A stretch of DNA of 64,000 nt from positions 117,702,228 to 117,766,227 of the forward strand of contig NC_080680.1 of NCBI RefSeq assembly GCF_030445035.2. Direction: 5' to 3'. Origin of the DNA: Dasypus novemcinctus (taxonomy: Eukaryota; Chordata; Mammalia; Cingulata; Dasypodidae). A program made the position numbers and the translations under genes. Below are positions 14,958-27,249 of the stretch, one piece after another. Numbering within the stretch: the stretch's first letter is position 1; the number at the start of each line of letters is the position of its first letter. Under the pieces are notes generated by a model. The model was not told the DNA's origin and did no database searches. It saw only the letters and a program-made list of their open reading frames with translations.

Positions 14958-16844
14958 TCATTTACCAGAATTTATCAGCCTTTTGTGCTCTTTGCTGGAT
15001 GCTGTACTGTGTTTTTCTGGCCTCTGTAGTTTCAAAATACTTGGTGGAAGGACTGAGTCTGGAGCTCCCTACTCTGTAATCTTCTCCAGAAATTCTCAAA
15101 AATATGTTTATAATCTTTCAAATAAAATATTATACATTCAAGGACTTTTTCTTACAGTGTTTTATCTGTAGACTCAGCATGCTGAATTTAGCTGATAATA
15201 ACTGAAAATTGGCAGTAGAACCCAGTAGCAATTATGATTTTTAAAATCAGATACACACACATACACACACACGTACCAGTAAAACTGGAACAATCTAAAT
15301 AAATTGTCTAGATTAGATCAATGAAAATATCACACTTATCATATTGCTCTATAACTTTGCAAACATTACTATTGGCAGAAAGAGGATAAAGGAGAAGTTG
15401 AATATCTCTCTTTCTTTTACAACAGCACTTCAATCTATAATTACCTAAAAAAACCCAACATTTATTTAACTTTTTTAAAATCTAAAGAAAATTAGTATGT
15501 AATTGAAAAAATGAATAACCATCATCTAAATTCTAATTTTCTTTATAAAGAATTATTATATTGAATGATTTTATAGAAATAGCACATTTTTTTAGCACCT
15601 ATTAATATATTTTTTGGTCTAAACCCTATATGTCCTAAAATGATTTCCCTTAAAAATTATTAAGCAAAGTTTATTATAAATTTCTATTTTTATTTATATG
15701 AATACATAGATAGCCTGAAAATACTGCACTAGAATTTTATGAATCATATTTTCATTGAATATGGTATAGTTTATACAACTTGTTCTATTAAATTTATTTA
15801 TAAATATTTATTTATAAAATTGAATGGTACTCTTTCAAAATTATTTCCATCTAAGTATATTTTCTATTTTCAGCAGCAAACATTATTGACTTCTCCCATA
15901 ATCTAGGCCATCTTTTGAAAGATTACCAACCACTCAATCAATAAGGAATATAAATAAATGACATAAGAGATCTTAAAAATTAAAAATACACATAACTTCA
16001 ATGGCTCTGTATCTGCTTGAAAACATATAATTATGAATGTATTAAAATATGACTAATGTCAAATTGTATATATATATATGAGATTAATATATATATACAT
16101 ATATATATATATGAGAATAATATTGATTACCATGTATATCCTACAGGGTCCTAACAGGAAATGAAACCCAAAGTCAAAGGGAGCAATTTGAAGAGAATAA
16201 AAAAGGGTCTAATTACAAGGTGTGCACAAGGTGTAGGGAAAGTAAAAAATTGTGTAGCAATCTTGGGCCAAAATAGAGGACTGTGCTATATTTTTTGGTC
16301 CTGAAACAAGGGAAGGAGCTGGGGTTGAGATGACCACCCAACGGGAATGCAGCCAGCCCTAGCTGACTGTGGGAAGTTTGACAGGAGCACACTGCCCTGA
16401 CCTTATTCCCTTTCTCTCTTGGCATTTCTTAGTGTTGTTTCCATTTGGCCATCTAGTAGAAAGCCAGGCAGCAAGAGAACTAGAAAAATGAATATAAGTC
16501 AGCCTCCTGGGGTAGAGAAGGATGAGAAAAATGAAGACTGAGTCTTAGGCAAGTGAAAAATATCCAGCCTATCATGTTTTTTTAAATTTGATTTAAGAAA
16601 ATAGTAGCCTTACTCTCTAGAAATCTGAAATCATTTAATAATGATGGTTTTAAACTTGCATGCAATATTTACAGAGAAAAGAGAAATATTTTAAAAACAC
16701 AAAAAAATACCAGTATTAATTAGGGCTAGATAAATGCAGAAATGCAATTTTACCTTCCTTATCCCTCCCTGCACAAATAATATGATTAAAAATAGTGTAG
16801 TCATTTTAATGTGCTAAGGGTTTTTCAGTATGCTGTAGCGCATT
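14958..16844. other. Unassigned sequence with TA-rich microsatellite
   Basis: No gene recognised. It contains a short CA-rich run at 15252-15273 and TA repeats at 16065-16120 with interruptions. A moderately GC-richer patch at 16140-16560 carries a 70-codon minus-strand frame without domain features. Confidence 0.45.
16060..16120. repeat. Interrupted TA microsatellite
   Basis: Two TATATA runs separated by about 15 bases of GA/TA-rich text. Simple repeat, visible directly. Confidence 0.85.
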
Positions 16845-16935
16845 CTCAATTCTTTCATTCATTCAGTGTATCTTTGTTGCGCATCTGCTATGTGTCTGGA
16901 ATTACGCTAGGTATTGCGTTACACAGATGAATAAG
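16845..16935 (-). mobile_element. L2 3'-end fragment (antisense)
   Basis: The passage with 'TTCATTCATTCA', 'GCGCATCTGCTATGTGTCTGGAATTAC' (broken here by divergence) and 'TACACAGATGAATAA' follows the order of the antisense L2 3' end. It is short and old. Recognised by eye only. Confidence 0.55.
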
Positions 16936-19189
16936 CCTAGGTCTACAGGTCCACATATCTCACATGTGGCAGTATTTCTTTTCTTTATTCCCCATCCATG
17001 GCAATGAATCTCTATTTATATAAGGATTTGCACCCTGATCCTTATAGTCACGTTATACCTACTCCCTTTTCAAGGGAGATTTCCATTGAACCCACTCCTT
17101 GGCTCTGTCTGCAAGTTAAATTTAGAGTGGAACTTATGATGCCAATTCACGTGGTAGACCAATGAATTTTCAGGGAAAGCTGAGTGTGTTGTTTTTTGAG
17201 TGAAAAATAAGAGACAAACTTCCATGAATTTGCTGACTTGTCAGTATCAGCTTCTCTTGCTCCTCCTTCCACTTTTTCAGACCTTTCCTTCTCAGACGTG
17301 GTTATGCTGTCATCATCCTTTTTCGGACACCCTCTCTCTATTTTTGCTCTTTTTCTGTTATTTTGCTATCATTTTGTTACTCTTTTGATTAAAGTCATCA
17401 TTCCAGGATATGGCTCTTGTTTAAATACCTGTGTATAATGGTCACCTGGTCACCAAAATAACCCCAGCATAGACTGATGGAAATAAGGAAGTTTCTAAAG
17501 TGTAGTAATTAGGCTGTGATACTGGCACTTTCAAATATTACTTCTCGTGGACCTGTCTCTCATTTGCAGGGCTCTCAGGCTATGTTCTACTGGTGGTGTC
17601 AGCAGTACTGTCCTAGGTAGGAGAGCTGATCATTCTGCCTCATGTACAGCCTAGGGTACTAATTGGCAAGCTGAACTCTAAATCCCAGCTTCTAAGGCAC
17701 TCCACCACAGAGTTTACGATCCCTGCTTCCTTTATCAACCACTGGCATAGTAATCTTATCACAATAAAATTGCGAATCAAGCACATTATATCCCTGCATA
17801 ATGATATCCCCAACTTTTTCAGGCTAAAACTCAGACTGTCCATCGACAGCCCCTCTCGACTCGTTCTGTTTGTTCCCGAATTTACGCGTCTTGACATACC
17901 AATTTAACTGCAAGGCGCTAAAATTTCCAACCTTATTATTCATGTCTTTGTGACTTTTCACATGTCCTCTGACTTATGGAGAACATCTTCTCTTCTAAGC
18001 CCATCTGCCTAGTGCCAACATAAACTGCTAGAATGTGTTAAGCCTCCCCTCCTCTGGAAGAAACCCTGGGGTTTATTTCCTAAACCTGCTGACTTAGTTT
18101 GCCCTTTTAGTGTCCTCATTTCTATCTGGGCACGTTTCTTCTTGCACTATCTATTCTTTCTGCATGAGTTTTGTTTATACCTCTCTTTTACCATCATCTG
18201 TATTATAATTTGTACAACCTTATTCCCTTAGATAAGTATTAAATCTTTCTAAAAAATGGGAATTATCTTTAGGGTTCTCATAGGACCATGAAATTAGTAG
18301 GCACCAAATAAATTTTTGCTGAATAATTGTATTTGCTAGGAAGTTTCTGGAACACACAGAAAAATGGTATTGCTAAAAAAGTATTAATAATTCTGCCTTC
18401 CCATCACTATTCATAGAGGAATTAAGTGCATAGTTTATATATTCCTGTTATTTTACTGAAGAATTAACTGAGGTAAGGAAAGTATGAATAATTTAGTTTC
18501 AATTATTCTAGTACAGGATAGCCTGCTTCTCAAGTAAGGAAATGCAAGAAAATGTAGTTGAAACAAACCAAACCTTACTGGAAATTTTGTATTGATTCTT
18601 CCTTTTGTGTAAGAGTATTAAGGTGATAATAGTATAGAGTTTATCAACAAATAAATCTGGTCATAAAAAATAATAATTTAAACTAAGTTTCAGATCTTTG
18701 TTCTAATTGTAAAAGCATAATGAAAGTCATGAATCAGTAGTTTGCCAGCTAGAGATGCTTTCATTTCCATAGTTAGTAATTTTCACTTATTTTCTGCCTC
18801 TTCCTTAAATCAATGACACTCAATTTTAAAGCCCATAGAACTTCATTTCAGGGATATCTCAAGTTCATTTTGAAGAAACACAGTGATTGGGAAAATGAAT
18901 ATATAGCTACAAGCTTCAGTAGCACAATTCTTGAAGAAAAATAAACCTGCTTACTTTTATGAATAACTTCCCTGTAGTTCATTCTTGGAAAAATCAGTGT
19001 TATTGAGCTAAAAAATAGGTAAGGATTAAAATAAAGGAAGTGTAACTATCTATGTCATATTACCTATAAAATTACTGTATATGTATGAATTTGATAAAAA
19101 GTCATATTATCTATTTCCTCTCATATTCCAATACTGAAAAATGAATAATACATTATCTCAGTGAAAATGAGAACAGTGTATGTTAAATA
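16936..19189. other. Unassigned sequence
   Basis: About 2.2 kb with no identified repeat or gene. A patch at 17600-17900 is slightly richer in CpG than its surroundings and holds an 85-codon minus-strand frame; the product shows no domain or signal peptide that I recognise. Pyrimidine-rich frames at 17200-17438 encode hydrophobic low-complexity text and are not convincing. Confidence 0.4.
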
Positions 19190-19590
19190 TTGTTAGAGCT
19201 TCCCCCTTAACAAGGTTTTCAATGATTAAGAGGTCATAGATCGATTGAGCAAGATGCCTACCATCCGTTCCAGACCCCCGCATTCCAAGAATACCCTACC
19301 CCCATCCCACTACCCCTAAGCCATGCACGTTTACAACCCCAAATCAACCACAGGCTATACTCAGACTCTAACCCCGTCCCCACAGACTAATGTTTCCCCC
19401 CTATTGATATACTGTATAAAATCATATCCACCACCTTTCATGAATGGGCTGAAGTCTCTCTTCAGACCCCCACCATGCTGGTGGGGGGGCTGAAGTCTAA
19501 TCTGCTGACCCCCGCCATTGGGAGAGCTTCCCAATAAACTCCTGCTTTCCTGCAAATGATTAGTCTCTGTTTCCTAGTGAGTACCATTTT
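19190..19590 (+). mobile_element. LTR-like segment with promoter and poly(A) layout
   Basis: C-rich text stands out from AT-rich flanks. It has a TATA box TATAAAA at 19415-19421, then a strong hairpin (CCCCCACCA ... TGGTGGGGG, 9-bp stem, near 19467-19488), a poly(A) signal AATAAA at 19533-19538, and pyrimidine-rich U5-like text after it. A TATA-to-poly(A)-signal distance near 118 bp with a hairpin between is the layout of gammaretrovirus-like LTRs. I could not fix the ends by a target duplication; the start could be 19186-19193. No internal viral region is adjacent. Confidence 0.6.
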
Positions 19591-19594
19591 TTTC

Positions 19595-20865
19595 TCTAGC
19601 AAATATATTGAAATAAAAAATTAAAATGTATTTTAATACTTATTAGATAAATCCAAATAAAAGGTAATGTACAAAAATTTAAAAATTAAAAATATTCAAA
19701 AAAACACATCTTGTATTATTATCCATGTACTCTCTAAAACTTCTTAAATATCCCGACAACAAACGAAGGACTGAAAGACAACTTGAGCTACAGGGAAACC
19801 CTGACTTACACACCACTTAAGTTATTTTTGTGATGACAAAATTAACAACAACAATAATAACAACACTACCAGAAATCTGAATCAAAATGTCATGAAAAAA
19901 CATTATGCTACCCAAATGCACATATGAGTCCTCTGTGACAACAGATAACTTTTAAATGTCAACAGTAGTTTCAAATACTCTATTTTCAAGTTTTTAAAAA
20001 CTCATTTAGATGACTACATGTAACTGACTAATGATATTACTGGATGCAAGTGGTCTAATCATCCCCAATCTTTCATTAATATTTTGCCATCTACTGCAAG
20101 TGTCTAGCCTTTGTTTTCCTTCATCTTCTTTTTCTGAACCTAATGAGAAGATCCCTTTTTCTTCATTTTCAAAATACATTGCAATACTCTGGTGTCTTTT
20201 TGTTATGTAAATATCATGGAAACTGATAAATTCTCTTTTTAACTATGCTCCTCTGTTCTCACATTTGGGTCTATTATGATTGCAGCCCAAATGACTTAAT
20301 TTAAGCCTCTCAATTCTTTGGAGCTGTCATCTTTGAAGTTTTACATGGTGGATCTTTTTGTAGACATATAGGATACTGCTCTTTTAAGTGATTTATTTGC
20401 ACAGGTTCTTTCTATATCATCATCCGTAATAGCTGATTTCTCAATTTCTCTTAGGTTTCCTATTTCTTCTGCTTAGCCAGTTGGTTTATTCTTCTTGATT
20501 TGAATTAGACCCAGTGTATGAATGCTTCTAGTGGATTCCTATATCTTCTGGTAGTTATCTTTATTTTAACCAAAAACTGGGCCAGTTTTTTGTTTGTTTC
20601 TTAATTATTGTTATTTCCACAACAGATCTAGGCAATATATTCCAACTTTTGCACTATGATACTAGTTTTCCAGTGCAGAAACTTTTCCTCTATTAATCAT
20701 ATTCTACCTCTTTTTCAATAATTTTGCTGATGCAGATGTCTATTTTTATGATCAGAATTAAGTCCACCTAAAGGAAGATATTCTATATTCTCCACTCTCT
20801 ACTCCAATGCTATCATAGCACTTTGCACAGCACTGTGAATTAAAACAAGAAAGCATTTCAGATTA
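19595..20865. other. Unassigned AT-rich sequence
   Basis: No gene recognised. The part at 20100-20720 has a T-rich top strand typical of an antisense LINE, but I could not match it to a specific family. Confidence 0.4.
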
Positions 20866-20867
20866 TG

Positions 20868-21235
20868 CAACTGGTGGCCGCTGGGGGTAGGAAGTAGGAG
20901 GAAGAGATGAGACGTGGGGGCGTTTTCGGGACTTGGAGTTGTCCTGGGTGGTGCTGCAGGGACAGTTATTGGACATTGTATGTCCTCCCATGACCCACTG
21001 TGTGGACTGTGGGAGAGTGTGGGCTATGATGTGGACCATTGACAATGAGGTACAGCGGTGCTCAGAGATGTAATCACCAAATGCAATGAATGTCTCATGA
21101 TGATGGAGGAGATTGTTGTTATGAGGGGAGGAGTGGGACGAGGGGGGTGGGGGGTATATGGGGACCTCATATTTTTTGAATGAAATATTAAAAAAATAAA
21201 GAAAACAAAACAAAAAGTAATAAAATGATGGCAAA
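20868..21235 (+). mobile_element. 5'-truncated L1 3' end
   Basis: About 330 bp nearly collinear with 32870-33200, plus an A-rich tail at 21189-21225. Includes the G-rich block at 21122-21165 and the 'ACCTCATATTTTTTGAATG' end. The similarity to the 32.9-kb copy is high by eye, so this is a fairly young, severely truncated L1. Clear target duplication not found. The 123-codon minus-strand frame over it (20863-21234) is a shadow. Confidence 0.85.
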
Positions 21236-22735
21236 GACTGCCTGCAAATCTACAATTGATAGAAACAATGAGTTTTAAACAGTAATGGAAAAAGACACTG
21301 AAAATTTTGTTTTTATCATGAATCTAACCAATTTTTCAAAATATATATATATAAATATATATTCTAGGTTAAGTTCAGTAAGAATTATGTTGAATTTGAT
21401 GAACTGAAATTACATAGGTAAACGTACATATGAGCATTTGTGAGATGAAAAAAAATGCTATCCAGAATACGGATACACACAGCCATCCTGAATTTGCTCC
21501 CTTCTCCAGGTGAAGTTGCCTTCCTCTCTTACTTTTTACTTCCCAGGTTATGAGTCAGTGCCATGGAGCTTTCCCTTCCCTTTTTGGTTCTGCTTACTGC
21601 TAGCACAGATAACTGAAGTATGAGCCATCTACAGACACTAAATGCATAGGAATCAGCCTGGTAACTGGACCCTCATTTTCAACTGCTCACCTTTTCTCAT
21701 GGTTCAGTTTTGAGCATACACAGTGAAATCTTAGGTCAAAGAACTATCTTTCTTTTGTCCAAAAGCATTTTTATGAAACAATAGTTAGGAGAAGGATATG
21801 AACACAATTATTGCTCAGGAAATATGTCTTAATAAGTAGGTGAATATAGATATGGATGGGTTGCTGGATGGATTTACTATTGTTTATATTTTTGGCTAAA
21901 CGTATATTCTGAGTAGCAAAAACAGTATTGAATTTCATAAGGAGATAAAGGACAATCTTTCAGGAGATTAGTAATCATGGAGGAATACTTAACCACTAAA
22001 TGTTTCATTGTGATATGCAGCACTAGCAATAAACAGATCTAATATGAGAAACAAATGCAAATAACAAGAGGGATATATGTGAATAATTAGCTGCTCTCCT
22101 AGAAAGAAGAAAGAGAGATTAGTCACAGGGTCAACTCATCTATTCGAAATTTCCCAAACCATGAAAACAAATTACATTTCTGAAGCCTCAGGGTAATAAT
22201 ATGCATAAATCAGTTTAGATTTGTGAAACAGAGATGTTGAAAATTAAAAAAAAACACAAAACCAACCTCTTTTAATTAGGATTTTGGTGGTAAAAGAACC
22301 TAAAACTAAATGTTGTTTTGTAAGAAAATATCCCAAACAAGAAATTGGTTCTAAGGATTTTATTTGAGATCATTGTTAAAGCCTGAAGTTTCCTTATTTT
22401 TTTTATGACTGTGGATCTCAAAAATATCAATCAAGATCATTTACTTAGCACTTGATAGAATTAATGGATTTTCATTTATAAAGAGCTTACAAAGAGGTAC
22501 TGTTTCAGAAAGATAAGAAGTGTAATAGCTCTCATTAGGGATTTTACTCTGGGGAAAAAAATCTGCCTTGGGAGGAATAGCATTCATCTTTCTTCATAAA
22601 AGGAGCAGTCCTGCTGAGTATTAAATTGTCAATAGCTAATTCTGAAAGGTATTTGGTGTTGTTAAAATATGTAAATCAAAATAAATATAAAATTACCATG
22701 AAGATATATGCACAATTAAAATTCATAGTTCATTT
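21236..22735. other. Unassigned sequence
   Basis: About 1.5 kb of AT-rich sequence with no recognised gene or repeat; only short A-runs and TA runs (21345-21362). Confidence 0.4.
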
Positions 22736-23600
22736 AAAAAATTTTTTTAACAAATCAATTTCATTGACACATATTAATAAAGCTTAAATCAATCCAAAGT
22801 ATACAATCAATGGTATTTGGTGTCATTGCATATTTGTGCATACAGCATTTCAAACATTCCTAGAGCAATTTCATTATTCCAACAACAATAATAATAATAA
22901 AACTAACCAACAAAACGTATCACCTCTCAATCTCTCATAATTCATTTTTAATATAAATGATATGAAATATGGGAAAGGTAAATTGATTGCTACACCCATC
23001 ATAGAAAGAAATTGATCCAAGTTTCCGTATCACTGCCAAAACAAATAGACCAAAAAGTCCATAGAAAACTATAATGAAGTTCTTATACAAGTGTCTTGGG
23101 TCACAGAAGCAAGTTTTTCTTGATTTTGTCTGCCAGGGAGTGAATTGTTTAAATCTATAACTATAAATCTTTGAAGCAGTGATCCCATGCTTCCAGATAT
23201 TGGATATCCTTAGATTTTAATTTTACCAGTCTGATATGTGTAATATTGTACTTCATTATGGTTTAAATTTGTGTTTTCCTGATAACTGTGGGAATAGAGA
23301 ATATTTTTATTTACTTGCTTGTCATGCATGTTTCCTTTTGTCAAATGCTTAATCATGGCTTTTGCTCATTTTTCAATGGGGTTGTTTTGCTTTTCATATT
23401 GATTCTTAGGAGTTAGTTATATATTCTGGCTACCAATTCATTGACAATTTCCATAGAAAATCCCTTAAGGATTTCCTTTCTTATAATATATGGCATTTAT
23501 TGATAAATAGAAGAATTTTAACATACCAGAATTAAGAAGTTTTGTATAATTTATAGTTTATATATTTTATATTATTTAAGAATTTCTTTCTTCTCTGTGG
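22736..23600 (-). mobile_element. Old antisense L1 pieces
   Basis: 22740-22925 parallels 7982-8160 (antisense L1 3' UTR). 23160-23600 resembles antisense ORF2 C-terminal text (complement of passages around 'GAATAGAGAATATTTTTATTTACTTG' landmarks). Both are diverged with no frame. Confidence 0.45.
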
Positions 23601-23855
23601 TTATAAAGATTATTATTTTTTCTACAATTTGTAAAGCTTTGTGTTTCATAATTGCCCCAATACTATTTCACTGAATTGCCATTTATATACAATTATCTGT
23701 AATTTTGCTGCCCCTGTATAGCAATTTTCCTATATGCCTGGGTCTGTTTAATTGTTTTCTCTTTGGTTCTCTTTATATAATTATCTAACCCTGTGCCTGT
23801 AGCATACAGCCTGTAATCGTGTAGCTTTATGTCTTAACACAAGAAAGCACAGGTT

Positions 23856-25490
23856 TTATTTTTTTAATTTTTAATTTTTAAAAAAGATATTGAGATTACA
23901 TAAATGTTTCATTAAAAATGTAGGAGATTTCCATATGCTCCACTCCCTACCCCTCCCACCCTTTCCCACATTAAACAACATCCTTCATTAGTGTGGTACA
24001 TTTATTACAATTGATGAATACATATTGGAGCATTGCCACTAAACATGGATTATAGTTTGAATTATAGTTTAAACTCTCTCTGAACAATTTTGTTAGTTAT
24101 GAGACAATATATAATGGGCTATATCTGTCATTGCAATGTCATTCAGGACAGTTCCAATGTCCTGAAAATGCCCCCATATTGCACCTATTTTTCCCTCTCC
24201 CTCCCCTCAGAAACTCTAGTGGCCACTGCCTTTATATCAATATATAGTTCTTACATTACTAGAATCACAGTAAGCCTATAGTAGAATAACAGTAAGTTTA
24301 CCATAGTCCATTATTCATTCCCCAGTCCTGAGGATTCAGGAATGGTGATGCCCACTCCAACCCTAATGAGAGGTGGCTTAGATCTCTTAGGACAGATGGA
24401 TGGGACTGTCTTGCAATTATAGACTCTCTCTGTTCCTTGGGATGCTCATTATCCATCATCATTTCCTTGTTAGTTGTCCTGGGTGAGTCCAATGAACTGG
24501 AGAGTAGGCGTTGCAACTCTGTTGAGATTCAGTACCTTACTGGCCTATGGAAAGCCCAAAGATATAAATCTCCTGGACATAAGCCTATTGACTCTAGAAC
24601 TAACTATAGGTTCAAATAGAAGGGGCAAAAGAGCCATGTGTAGGGAACCCACAACTGAGTCCAGCTCTGTCATACTGGGGAGCATAAATTCCAGAGAAGG
24701 GCCCACTGGCAGGACGTCAAACTCCTGAGCTGTCAGCACTGCCTGTAGTGTCTAGATGTCTCCAGAGACCTCTGCAACCCCACTATTTGAGGCATAATAT
24801 TTACTGTGACAGTCAATGAGATCTTGCTGAGATGTGCATAAGTGTCATCTCAGGCATGACTTCTGGATTCACTTTTAAGTCTCTTAGCCATATAAACTCA
24901 TTTGCCTTTATCCTTTCCCTCTTTTAGTCAAGGTCTTTTTCCAGTTGCATTGTTAGTCAGTGCTTGGTAGTAATCTCTTGATACCAGTGAGGCTCATCCC
25001 CAGGGGTCATGTCCCATGCTGGGGGAAGGTGATGCATTTATATGCTGAGTTTGGCTTAGAGAGAGGCCACATTTGAGCAACAAGGAGGCTTTCAGGAGGT
25101 AACTCTTAGGCAGCCTATAATACTAGGCTAAATTTCAATTTCCAAAAGAAAAGGTTTATAAGTATAGGTATCAATATCAAGGGCCCATCAGTGGTTCATC
25201 CTCTTTCATTAGTTACTGTCCCTGTACTTGGGGGATTCTTCCTGTCCCATTAGAGAATGTGATAGAATTCCCCAGGATGGGAATTGGATATTCTTTTGGT
25301 TATTTTGTGGCTCTCCACCCACTATGACAATGTCCCATGAACACTTGAGCTCTTTCATAGGCCTTACAGGTATGACCCAGGTGTACCTCTTCCCATACAT
25401 CCCCCATCACTGACACCCTGAACCAATGATCCTCCCCTGCCACAGTTGTAACCCTTCTGTGATCCAAAACGTCTTCAAAAATGAAGTCTT
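23856..25490 (-). mobile_element. L1 3' UTR of the long-UTR subfamily (antisense)
   Basis: Complement is collinear with 31540-33210, with the same order of landmarks: 3' end with A-rich tail (T/A-rich at 23860-23885), the 'tgtcctgaaaatgccccca' block (24160), the block around 24690, and the start near 'TTTTGGATCACAGA' (complement near 25450-25475). It is more diverged than the copies at 20.9, 32, 48 and 63 kb, so it is an older member. All ORFs across 24298-25509 are shadows of it. Confidence 0.8.
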
Positions 25491-25690
25491 CTCCTTTGTT
25501 TTTTTCCAAAATTGTATTGTCTATTCTTGGTCCTTAATTTTCCATATAAATTTTAGCAATGTTTTGGGGAGTAGTAACGCTTTCATTCTTTGTATATTTT
25601 TGATACATATTTAATTTTCGTTATTTGTGATAGTTTTCTTCTATAAAGTTGCCCCAACATTAAATTTGCAAATACTGAACCATTGCCCCT
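25491..25690 (-). mobile_element. L1 ORF2 fragment (antisense), adjacent to the long 3' UTR
   Basis: The complement reads like the L1 ORF2 segment just after the reverse transcriptase domain ('...TCCATATAAATTTTAGCA...GGGGAGTA'). It abuts the 3'-UTR unit directly, with the ORF2 C-terminal part missing between. Either an internal deletion joined them or two insertions lie side by side. Confidence 0.5.
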
Positions 25691-26128
25691 ACAGAATATA
25701 CTGCCTTAGGTTGCTGCAAGTGTCTAGTCACATTTATGTCAATGGAGCAATCCATAATCTTATTTAATATGTGTTCCAATTTAAAGACACTTTAATGTAT
25801 ATTGTTGATTCATTAACATTGAACTTACAGACAACAACACTAAAACTCCTTGCAGAATGATACTGATCTAATACATGTAATTTCCCTGTTTGGCAAATCA
25901 TGGTCTAATTGCACTTGGCAACACTGAACAGCACTTTGGCACTATGTTTGGAAGTCATTTTAAATAGTGAAATCAGCAAGTACAAAATATAAAATTTGTT
26001 CAAAGTGTACCATGAAAAGGATACTTGTTAACAGTATGAGAACTGACACAAGAAAATACCTTGTTCAGTCTTTCCTAGGAACGGGGACAGTGGATGACTA
26101 GTTTTCTACTGCTCTCTAGATGTCCTCT
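25691..26128. other. Unassigned sequence
   Basis: AT-rich, no gene recognised. May continue the antisense L1 for some distance. Confidence 0.35.
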
Positions 26129-26570
26129 GTCTTAGTTTGTTCAAGCTGCTATGACAATATACCAAACAATGGGTTAGCTTAAACCACAAATATTTATTGA
26201 CTTGCAGTTTCAGAGGCAAGCATTCCAACATGAAACTATAGGTAAGACATGTTTTTCCCCAGAAGATTGTCACATTTTGGTGATGGCTATTGAGTTTTTG
26301 TCTTTCCCATCACATGGCAATGACCTCTCATTTATTCTGCTCTTTCAGTATTTTCTTGACTTCTGGCTGCTGCCTTTTAGAAGGGCTCCATGAAAATGGA
26401 TTAAAACTCACCATTAACCTACTCACAACTTAACGTCTTCATGAGTGCTATTTCAATGGGTTTACGTTCATGAAATTTTTAGCAAAATTAGACAATTTCT
26501 TAATTGATTCCCTCTGACAACTAGCAGCCCCATTTTAATCTTTACTTTTACTGAGCCTATAGCCACTGAA
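26129..26570 (-). mobile_element. MLT1/MST-like LTR (antisense)
   Basis: The plus-strand text at 26129-26210 ('CTTAGTTTGTTCAAGCTGCT', 'ACCAAACAATGGG', 'CTTAAACCACAAATATTTATTG') is the hallmark of the antisense 3' end of mammalian MaLR LTRs. The following 350 bp fit an eroded LTR body. The complement TTTATT at about 26193 is the poly(A) signal. Distinct in detail from the MaLR family at 12.4/14.4/51.8 kb. Confidence 0.75.
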
Positions 26571-27112
26571 AGGAAATTTTTTGAGTTTCAGCTGTTAGGG
26601 TAAGCCATAGGTCCCTAAAGATTCTTGTTCCCAGTACTGGTATTATTCCCATGGTAGCCTTCATCACTGATTTTGTTTTCTATTCCTATTTCTGTTCCTG
26701 TTTTGGCAAGTCCATTGGAGATTTCCCTCATTTTCTGTTACTCAACAATATATTTTAAATGTTTAAAATATTTTTTGTAGCTCATTCAATAACTATATAC
26801 TTTGCAAAATGAGGCCTTTTCTTAGTATCCAATCTAAAACCTTGCTGGAAGTTAAATTCGTCCTTCAGTCTTCAACCCCCTCTAATTGGCTTTTCTTGCC
26901 ACAATTATAATGAAAATGCTCTGTGAAGGCCACCAATGGTCTCTTTGATGACAACTCCTTTGGCTACTTGACTTTTCTTTCTCCTTTTTAATCATACTCA
27001 CATCAGCATTAAGCAAAGTTGACTATGACTCTCTTTTTAAAGGCTCTCTTTTGGTTTTCTGCCTAACATTTCCCATTTATTCAACACAAATTTCCTGATG
27101 GTTACTTTCCTT
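26571..27112. other. Unassigned sequence
   Basis: No repeat or gene recognised. Moderately pyrimidine-rich. Confidence 0.35.
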
Positions 27113-27249
27113 ATTAAAAAGAAAAAAGGAGGAAAGAAGAAGGAAGGAAGGGAGGGAGGGAAGAGAGGAGGGAGGGAGGAGGAAGGGAAGAGAGGGAGGC
27201 GAAGAAAGGAAGGAAGCAAGGAAGGAAGGAGGGAAGGAAGGAAGGAAGG
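27113..27249 (+). repeat. Purine-only GGAA/GGGA tract
   Basis: About 137 bases are almost purely A and G: an A-rich beginning, then GGAA and GGGA repeats with GAGG interruptions. Only a C or two interrupts it (27200, 27217). The 88-codon minus-strand frame of Ser/Pro/Phe/Leu repeats at 27037-27303 is an artefact of this tract. Confidence 0.95.

Noticed and set aside
20863..21234. A 123-codon minus-strand frame
   Set aside because: Antisense of an L1 3' UTR; the same bases recur at 33, 48 and 63 kb.
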